This document shows positions 56,545 through 64,000 of a stretch of 64,000 bases of DNA, piece by piece. Under the pieces are notes generated by a model that saw only the letters and a program-made list of their open reading frames with translations, was not told where the DNA came from and made no database searches. The DNA comes from Liopterus haemorrhoidalis (taxonomy: Eukaryota > Arthropoda > Insecta > Coleoptera > Dytiscidae), in contig OZ020616.1 in NCBI GenBank assembly GCA_963971575.1, positions 888,924 through 952,923 of the forward strand, given 5' to 3'. Both the position numbers and the translations under genes were made by a program. The stretch's first letter is position 1. Every line of letters starts with the position of its first letter.

Positions 56545-56665
56545 TAAGCTTAAAACTTTATAACTTATAATTTGTTTTAGTGTAAACCGTACTTTATGTT
56601 TTGAAATTGTTTTGTATGACGTTTTTGATAGGTTTTGACACTTTTGATCAAAATTTCTAGCTAAA

Positions 56666-59240
56666 ATGTCAAAAGTAGAAGTAGATGCGGACAGACAGTT
56701 ATTAAGAGAGTCGAGACAGGTAAGAAGGAAACAAAAAAAGCAAGAAAAACAGTTAAGAAAAGAAAAGGAAAAAGAATTAAATAAATTAGAGCTAAAATTT
56801 GGTCCAAGAGACAGTAGAATAACTATAGTTACAAGAGATTTTGTTAGTTCAATATCAAATACTAAAACAAGTGCCTCTAATGTAGAAATAAGAGAAGATG
56901 AGTTTCCAGTACTTGGACAAACACCGTGTAAATTAGAAAAACCGAAGAGTACAGTTGAAATTAAAGAAGAAATGAAGGAAGAAAATGGAAAAAGAGCGAA
57001 ATCAACTATCAAGATTGATATTAAAGACATTATTGCGAAACCTGAAAAGAATTGTCAAAAGGAAAAAGAAAAATCTATAGCTAAAAGTTACGAAGGCAAT
57101 ATTTTGGATGCTAGTCAACCAGACAGGAAAAAAGGGAAACATCGGGAAATACTAAGACCGAAAAGACCGTCCAAACTAAAAGCTACACTACTTAAAGAAC
57201 ATGATACCAACACAGAAGAAAAGATATACCGTGGAATACATTCTCCTTTATTTGAAATGTACGTACATTCAAAGATATTAATAGCTTTAAGCAACAAACT
57301 GTCAAAAGCATGTCTGTACCCATAGACACATTTTCTTGTTCGTGCAGAAAATAACTTTTTTACTTTTTAGTTACTGTGATAATTGTGTAACGGAAGAATT
57401 AAATAACGCAACTAAGAAACTTATAAAGGAGATTGTAAATTTTCAAGAAAAACTTTACAAACGTGATCCTATAAAAGGTTGTGCTAAAAGAAGATACGTA
57501 TTAGGATTTCATGAAGTAATGAAGTTCTTAAAAGTTGATAAGTTGAAATTAATAATTATAGCTCCGAACATTAATTTTTATGTAGAAGACGGTAAGTAAA
57601 TGTGGTTACCATGTTACATACAATTTACATTTTATATAATTATCAACAGAGCTGAGAATATTTGAAATAAACTATATGAAAAAGTATTTTAATTATATAT
57701 TTGAAATATTCTATTTCAAATACTTCTAAAAAATGTTCTTGGTATATATTTCAAATATTTCCCTAGTATTTCAAATATTTCGCTAGTATAAACTATAAAA
57801 ATAGAAATATAAATTTCAAACTTTCGTTTTTATTTCTGATATTTTTATAGTATTTCTATTTTTATCCATTTTACAATTTTTAAAATCATATTTTCAGGTG
57901 TGTTGGACCATACAATAAAAGAACTGAAGTCTTTTGCTTATCTATACGACATACCATATATGTTTGCTCTCTCGAGGCGAATTATTGGTCGACTGTGTTT
58001 AAAGAGTGTGCCAGTTAGCTGTGTTGGTATTCTGGACTATAGCGGTGCTGAGGTAACTAACTACTTTATAGTTATAAAGTAGAGATGGGAATTTCGGCTC
58101 AGTTTGCGGAACCGGATCAGTGGAGGTCGTTCAGTTTGTTGAGCCGGTTCATTGACCCGGTTAAGTAACCGGTCAGTTGTCGGTCGTTCACTTGTAGGTA
58201 GACGTCGCTTAGAGCCGGCTCTTTCTTAGACCGGGTCAGTTGTCGGTCGTTCGCTCGTAGGTAGAACGTCGCTTAACCCGGTCAGTTGTAGGTCGTTCGC
58301 TCGTAGGTAGAACGTCGCTTAACCCGGTCAGTTGTCGGTCGTTCGCTCGTAGGTAGAACGTCGCTTAGCCCCGGTCCTTATCTAACATTTTTGAAACAAA
58401 CAATTCACTTTATGTAGCTACTGTATATTAAACCAGATGTGTTAAGTTTATGGCGATGTTTATTGCCCTTATAAATCGGACATCTGGGATTTGGGCAATA
58501 TTTTTAATATTTTTTTATAGTATGGTTGTAAGAAAATACAGACTAAGCCTATTAGTTTCAAATAAACTGCCCTACAAATTGATGACAGTAAATAATACAC
58601 TTTATGATAATACATTACACGCCGAGTTCTCGCGAAGTTCAACATGACATCGATCCAGATCCGGATCACTCCGGTCACTGCTCACAATCGCCCGACCACT
58701 CGTATCCTTGAAACTATACAGTGAGCCGTGAGCCGGCTCATTTCAATTTGGTGAACCGTGTCACTTCGGTCAGTGTACTGAGTGGGCTCAGTGAGCCGGT
58801 TCGTTCATGAACGACCCATCTCTATTATAAAGTAGTGTTGGGTTGTTCTTTTTTGTTGTGTAACACTTGAATATTGTATTTGTTGCTTAAGCTTCTTGCA
58901 CTCATGTAAATGTAGTCATTTCTAACACAAATACAATGTACATATTTTTCAACATTGTATTTATAGTGTTTGGATATAATGACCCACGGTCATATTGACC
59001 TAATTTCATCAGTCTCTTCAGCCTCTTTATAAACGATATCCACTGTACTTCGTGATGATGAACGGTGCTGTAATGACCAGTTGATTTATTATTAAACTTT
59101 TTCAGGATTCCTTCAAGTATGTAACTGAATTGTTACATGTAATGAAAGATCAGTACAAGCAAATATTGCCCGTAGTTGCAAATGAAGAAGAAACTATTGT
59201 GCAACAATTGCAGGACAAATTATTGCAAGCTCTAAAATAA
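56666..59240 (+). CDS. Sbp2: SECIS-binding protein 2 (SBP2), short insect form
   Basis: Four exons: 56666-57258, 57371-57591, 57898-58052 and 59106-59240, phases consistent, 367 residues. Human SBP2 is 854 residues; the fly protein, as I recall it, is also short and lacks the N-terminal extension. Residues 1-45 are a basic coiled helix. Residues ~154-180 (KKGKHREILRPKRPSKLK) match the Sec-incorporation domain. Residues ~190-345 form the L7Ae-type RNA-binding domain: YKRDPIKGCAKRRYVLGFHE, LKLIIIAPN, YDIPYMFALSRRIIGR and VPVSCVGILDYSGAE. It binds SECIS elements and recruits the Sec elongation factor to read UGA as selenocysteine. All parts look intact, so the species probably makes selenoproteins. 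First donor GTACGT was chosen because it joins HSPLFE to YCDNC as in the family. A hAT element lies in intron 3. AATAAA at 59286. Confidence 0.93.
58080..58824. mobile_element. hAT non-autonomous element in SBP2 intron 3, perfect 8-bp TSD
   Basis: TAGAGATGGG at the left and CCCATCTCTA at the right, flanked by TTATAAAG on both sides (58072-58079 and 58825-58832). Interior repeats of GTCAGTTGTCGGTCGTTCGC and TCGTAGGTAGAACGTCGCTT form about four tandem copies between 58160 and 58375. GAGCCGG/CCGGCTC words recur in both orientations. Confidence 0.88.
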
Positions 59241-59353
59241 CTATATTTTTATAGTATGTTTTATTGTTATATTTTATATTATTTTAATAAATATTCTACT
59301 TTATTATTATCATTATTTTTTAATTCGTTAACATCTTTGACCCTACAAGTAGC

Positions 59354-60715
59354 TAGGGATTGCAATCCCGCATGATTTCAGCGTATGCGAGATCCCGCAC
59401 TAATTACAGTGCGGGATTTGCAGGATTTGCGGGATTAACTTGTGCAATGCAATTGAAATGAATAGATTGTCTTTGCACGCAAATTACAGAAAAATATATC
59501 CTAGAAGAACAGCAAAAATTTGGAATTTATTTTTGATTATCAGACGAGGTGAAACAATCTGCTCGACATGTTGAAACGATTTTATAGCCTAAGATTATGC
59601 ATCAGAAAAACTTTGATTGACATTGCATCAGAAATTCATTTCGCAGATGAAGAATGCTCTCAAATTAATGACTTGATTTTGCCTGGAACAACTGAAGAAA
59701 CTTTTACTGCGGAAACAACTTTTCGATTTATGTTGGATAAATTAGATCAACAATCTTCAACCCTGAGCATTAATTTAGCCACGGTACTTTGTGAGAGATT
59801 AACGCAACGTCGTAGTAACTTAACTGGCCTGTTAATTTACTTACAAAATCCTAAAAAAAATACGAAGAAAAAATAAGAAAAACAGGAAATATATATTCAA
59901 TGCCAAAGAGAACCGTGATGCGTCAAGAAATAAAAACAGTGGCGTAGGGAGACCTCCGCTAGACTTGCTCTCCCATAAAAAATATAATAATAAAAAGAAA
60001 ATAGATATATATATTTTTTTAAATTTAAAAGAAGATTTAGGTAAATCTTCAAAAATACATCAAATTATGTCCTATACAAATTTTTGTCCAAGGCTTGGTT
60101 TACTAGTTACGAATTTTTTTAAAATTTTAATAACTTCCGTTTCCGGTTTCGGATTTTAATAAAAAACAATAGGGTTCTTCACAATTATTAGGAGAATTTT
60201 TTAGTACCAGAACGAACTCTATAAGTTAAACCGTTTTTGAGTTATCGTGTATACACACACACACACACATACGGACGGCACTTCCCGGAAGGATTCCCTG
60301 AACCATGAAACGCGATCATCAGTCAAAATCTTGACATCGAAAATTTTCGCGATTACAATACTTGCCCCTTATATATTAAGGTCGGGCAAGTAAAAATTGC
60401 TGACAAGAGTTTATAAAATTGAAGAAAATGAATCTGGAGATGAAGAATCTATTGATGAATTCCAACAACATACAAATCTATCGTTGAAAGAAGAATTAGA
60501 AAACGAAATACAGAAATAGAACAACTGAACAAAAAATTAAAGAAGGTGCCAGATATCGAATCTTTTGAGAAAATATTGAAGAAGGAAATGTCAGCCTACG
60601 AAAGTGACAGAGTAAGAGACGAGTTCCTGAGTATGACGTATGATTACTTGATGATCATATCGCCAACAAGCGTAGAGGCTGAGTGAGCTTTTACGGCCGC
60701 TGGTTATTTATGTTC
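59354..60715 (+). pseudogene. hAT (ZBED-like) transposase pseudogene, split by family C
   Basis: TAGGGATTGCAATCCCGC at 59354 is a hAT terminus. 59568-59866 reads MLKRFYSLRLCIRKTLIDI, TFRFMLDKLDQQSSTLSIN and NLTGLLIYLQNPKK. After the family C insertion, 60410-60715 reads EDESIDEF-like acidic sequence, LSLKEELENEI, and finally MIISPTSVEAE with AAGYLCS, the hATC motif. Frameshifts and a stop inside the last motif make it inactive. Confidence 0.7.
59938..60400 (+). repeat. Dispersed family C copy inside the hAT pseudogene
   Basis: CAGTGGCGTAGGGAGACCTC at the start; GGTAAATCTTCAAAAATAC, TTCCGTTTCCGGTTTCGG, an (AC)n tract near 60255, and TTGCCCCTTATATATTAAGG at the end. It is the inverted counterpart of 13141-13602. 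Short TAAAAA words border both ends. Recognisable transposase sequence continues on either side, so it was inserted after the hAT copy arrived. Confidence 0.65.
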
Positions 60716-60815
60716 AGCCATTTGGCTACAATTTCTACCGAACCGTCAGACAGACACATGAGTGACGTTATAAGGGTTCGTTATGTGGTCATACGTACAA
60801 AACCCTAAAAAATGC
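60712..60815 (-). repeat. Fragment of dispersed family B
   Basis: GGCTACAATTTCTACCGAAC, then CAGACAGACACATGAGTGACG and AAAACCCTAAAAA is the first ~100 bp of family B in reverse. Confidence 0.6.
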
Positions 60816-61029
60816 CAAAATACAAAAATTTCTATATTTTTGACGAAAATCGTATTTAGATAAGATTTTTATAAAATATTTTTGCCAAAATTCATAAATT
60901 TCGTTCTTTTGAAACATTTTCTACATTTTTGATGAAAATCGTGTTTATATAAAAAATCAGAAAAAAATATTCCTCCCCATTTCCCGCCTATGAAGATGTT
61001 GGCTGCATAACAAGTTGCCCTTATTCATT

Positions 61030-61325
61030 CTCTATGTTATATACCTCATTGGTTATTGAGAACTGACATTAACTGAAGTGACGCCTAGCGGAATATTTTG
61101 GAACTTAACGGAATAGGATTTTGTTGGATGTGGCTCATTTAATTGCATTGTTTGTATGTGTTAAAGTGAAGAAAACTTCTTGAAATAAAATGTCTTTAAA
61201 ATCGCAACAGAAAATTAACTGCAATGTGAATTGTTGTGTATCAAATGGCAAATGTCAAAAATATCCTATTCCAATCGCCAAGCGACAACAGTGCCTCTAT
61301 AGATAATGTTTATTCTCAATACAAC
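61030..61325 (+). repeat. Copy of the 37960-38212 sequence with a short Cys-rich frame
   Basis: TTGAGAACTGACATTAACTG through AATGTTTATTCTCAAT is the reverse complement of 37960-38212. The frame from ATG 61190 is MSLKSQQKINCNVNCCVSNG and continues, without a stop, to a CTCTATAG junction. The C..C spacing resembles the start of THAP-type zinc fingers, but too little is present to call one. The similarity covers promoter-like sequence plus this first frame and then ends on both sides. Confidence 0.55.
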
Positions 61326-61558
61326 GAAACTCTAAATAAAACACAATTAATTTTAAAATTATTTAATGAATACTTAAAAATACATTGTTTAAATAAATTT
61401 TGCTTAAAATATACACAAATTTATTAATAATTTAGAAATAATTTTGTTATACAACAAATATAACTATTTTATACATTAAATCAAATCGTTTCGTTCTTAA
61501 AAATTAACATAAAATAAATATATTTCATTGAAATCGAATACGGCAAAATATTCCAGTC

Positions 61559-63834
61559 TTAACAAATTTTATCGGGTACAATAGTCACTGATAATTTTCT
61601 TTCGGGCCAAGAAAATGTTTTCGGTAGAGATAATGTCTCAGGGTTAGCGAGTATTTGGAACGTTGAAGCCATGTCTTGAGCGAGTTCATCCGGGATGAGG
61701 ACTTGTAACCAAACTCCTTGTGCTACGTAAGGGTTTTCCGCATCAACTAGTGTTCCTGTTACGGAATTGGCTACTAAAGTTATTGCTGTCTCCCCTAATA
61801 CTGATTTGAAAGTGAAATGTCTTCCATGTTTTACACGACCTCTGAAAAAAATATATCTTGTAAAAAATATCACCGGAAATCAGAGGAAGACGATTACAGT
61901 GGATACGTGATAAGAGTGAAAGAGGATGAATGGTAAAGAACTGGGAAAGAAAATTTAATGTTGGCCAAAGTACTAAATGAAGTCAAAATTTGGACAACGC
62001 AAATACCGAAATATAAATAGGGAATACGCATAAAATTTATATTTCCTTAAAACTACATTTTTAGGGTTTTGTAGGTATGACCAAAAAACCCTTATACCGT
62101 CATTTTGTCGTCTGTCTGTCTGTCTGTTCGGTAAAAATTGTAGCCAAACGGCTAAACCTAGAGAGTTGAAATTTGGCATGCTTATACAACTCCTTGACCC
62201 GCACATAAGAAAAATACTAATACATCTAAAAAACATACCCCCCCTAAAAATATAAACAAATATGTGCTCATCGAAAACAAAAATATTTTTTTTAAATTTT
62301 GAGTAGGGTATCAAATGAAAGCCCTTAGTACGTGGATTAACGATCAAATTTTTATTTTTGCAAAATAAATTATTTTGATGCGATTTTTGCCAAAATTGTG
62401 CAAAAAAAATGTTGTCCCACACCCTGTAGCCCAGATGGTTTAAACTAAAAATCTAAAAAAAATCTAAGTAATGTATATTGGTGTGAACCAAAATAGTACA
62501 ACAGGAATTTTTGATCAGATTATGTTTTCGGAAAATAACGCATTTTTTGTGGTTTTTGGTTCACTAAGTACAAAAGTTATACTAATGTAAGACAATCACA
62601 TGCAAGGCGTACGATAGCGTAATGGGTTAGAGCACTGGTGTCGTAAGCTAAAATGCGCTGGAAACGAAGGGTTTCGAGTTCGAGTACGGAGTGAATTTTA
62701 TTTTTTGAAAATGTTGAAATTATTTTGTCAAAATTCTAGTTATATTTTGAAAAATGTTGTATTTAATTTTTAAGAGCGTAAATTTAATAACCATTCTTAT
62801 TATATGATTAACAGACGATAAATTATTTTAAAAATATCGTTCATTTTGCCGTGATTACTACAAAGTAAAATTTGTCCTACACACTCAGCATACCGCCTTC
62901 ACTTATTATATACCTGCGAAACCCTGAAATGTGTGAATATTCACATTTCACATCAATTTTTTTTTTTAACTGTCAGTATTTTTCCTATATGTGGGTCAAC
63001 GAGTTGTATAAGCATGCCAAATTTCAACTTTCTTCGTTAAGTCGTTTGTCTACAATTTCTACCGAACAGACAGACAGACACATGAGTGTCTTTATAAGGG
63101 TTTTTTGGTGGTTATACCTACAAAATCTTAAAAAGATAATTTTTATTCATTTATAAATTTTTTTATTATCCACATTGGTACCAGTTGATACGCCTAAAAA
63201 GTATGGAAACTTCAAACAAAATCTGACTGGATGTAGTTTCAGGAGTTGTATTGGATGTCGGATAGTATTAAAAGTTTAAAGGAAGTATTGTGTTTCACAT
63301 TATACTTTTTACGTCAATACTACGCAAAAAATACGTAGTAGGAGAAAAGTATAATATGTAGAACAGAAAGGGTATCTTGGTTATAACTACGAAACTCTAA
63401 AAACTAACCTTATAGCAAGTGGTAATAAGCTTCCTGCTTCTAAATTAAAAGTCAGATGCAACCCTTCCAATTTCCTGATATGGAGTAATTCTGTGGATTC
63501 CAAAACACCAGATGGTTCCTCCATTTTAAACTCGTGAGATTGTCCTTCTTTGGGATACCTCGTCATGTCTTTCATACTGTTTTTTAGTCCTCGCTGTAGT
63601 GTTGTTCTTATTTGATTCGTTTCCTCTGGTGTGATGGTGGGTCCATCTGGGTTATAACTGGACTTTTTACAGTCCTTCAGTTCTTGTTCCACCCAAGAAC
63701 ATCGTGCACTAACTCCACTTAGATTTGATCCTTCCGTTTCGAAACCACGTTCAACTTCTTCTTGAGCGTTTAAATCTATTTCAAACATACTTTCTCCTCT
63801 TCTCATATCGGTTATTAACCAAGGACCTCCGGCA
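61559..63834 (-). CDS. Unidentified protein, last two exons (gene continues beyond window)
   Basis: Two minus-strand exons with good splice sites: 63409-63834 (acceptor TTATTTCCAG, donor GTTAGT) and 61559-61841 (acceptor TTTTTTTCAG, stop TAA). The phases agree, giving about 235 C-terminal residues. It opens AGGPWLITDMRRGESMFEID and continues through acidic and polar sequence (NAQEEVERGFETEG, CSWVEQELKDCKKSSYNPDG). It ends in a beta-rich stretch (LEGLHLTFNLEAGSLLPLAI, GRHFTFKSVLGETAITLVAN, GVWLQVLIPDELAQDM). No signal peptide or membrane segment is seen. I do not recognise the family. The composition and clean splicing make it a real gene. Its single visible intron (61842-63408) contains family B copies. 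Confidence 0.7.
62050..62740 (+). repeat. Dispersed family B copy with a different tRNA-like module (62610-62695)
   Basis: TTTTAGGGTTTTGTAGGTAT, GACCAAAAAACCC, GTCTGTCTGTCTG and TTGAAATTTGGCATGC, then GTTGTCCCACACCCTGTAG. It parallels 35575-36330 throughout. At the equivalent position the tRNA-like part reads TAGCGTAATGGGTTAGAGC and GAGTTCGAGTAC, unlike the other copy. TCAAAATTCTAGTTATATTT follows in both. Confidence 0.7.
62975..63140 (-). repeat. Fragment of dispersed family B
   Basis: TATGTGGGTCAACGAGTTGT, AAGCATGCCAAATTTCAACT and CAGACAGACAGACACATGAG match the first ~165 bp of family B in reverse. 63835-64000 is intron of the unidentified gene, with nothing recognised. Confidence 0.65.
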
Positions 63835-64000
63835 CTGGAAATAATTAAAGATCTAATAATAAAAATAATAAAACTAATAATAATTAATAAAAAGGATCAG
63901 AAGTAAACTTTAGGTTTTATACTAAGAAATAGTGGTAGTTTTAAGATATCTACAACTTGGTTACTGTACTGTGCACTAGTTCGACCTAAATTAAAGTACG

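Noticed and set aside
57259..57325. Extension of SBP2 exon 1 to the stop at 57325
   Set aside because: Splicing at GTACGT (57259) restores the conserved HSPLFE-I-YCDNC junction, while the read-through sequence has no family match.

Overview
The window is nuclear DNA from an arthropod, most likely an insect. It is AT-rich, split by introns and packed with transposons: mariners, many hAT non-autonomous elements with 8-bp target duplications, LINE remnants, and dispersed families carrying CAGA/TCTG microsatellites. Two gene calls narrow the organism. A Shroud/BDH-like SDR fits an ecdysteroid-producing arthropod. An intact SECIS-binding protein 2 argues against lineages known to have lost selenocysteine (Lepidoptera, Hymenoptera, several beetles, pea aphid). 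The order cannot be fixed from the sequence alone.

Layout. 1-3106: repeats and a tRNA-derived pseudogene. 3107-25003: a four-exon SDR gene (5' end missing) whose introns are transposon cemeteries. Intron 2 holds a 40-bp minisatellite inside a hAT element, and the 15-kb intron 3 holds mariner, hAT, PIF-like and Helentron-like copies. 28016-28663: an intronless CIDE-N/DFF-C (ICAD-like) gene. 29780-29992 (-) and 30699-35245 (+): G protein gamma subunit and CCT8, head to head. 36504-37551 (-): AIMP1, tail to tail with CCT8. 38-44.5 kb: a dead Tc1-like transposase and AT-rich DNA without a gene I can support. 44.57-47.17 kb: a 136-bp satellite. 47.2-56.03 kb: two complete copies and one partial copy of a ~4.1-4.3 kb tandem duplication with conserved splice-like signals. 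56666-59240: SBP2, four exons. 59.35-60.7 kb: a dead hAT transposase. 61559-63834 (-): the last two exons of a gene I could not identify.

The genes are ordinary housekeeping or developmental genes (chaperonin, tRNA-synthetase complex, selenocysteine decoding, G-protein signalling, apoptotic nuclease inhibitor, probable ecdysteroid SDR) and do not form one pathway. The most unusual items are an SDR that has lost the catalytic Tyr/Lys and the cofactor glycines, the duplicated spliced-looking unit with its satellite, a dispersed family carrying different tRNA-like modules at the same internal position, and several nested transposons whose target duplications can be read directly.
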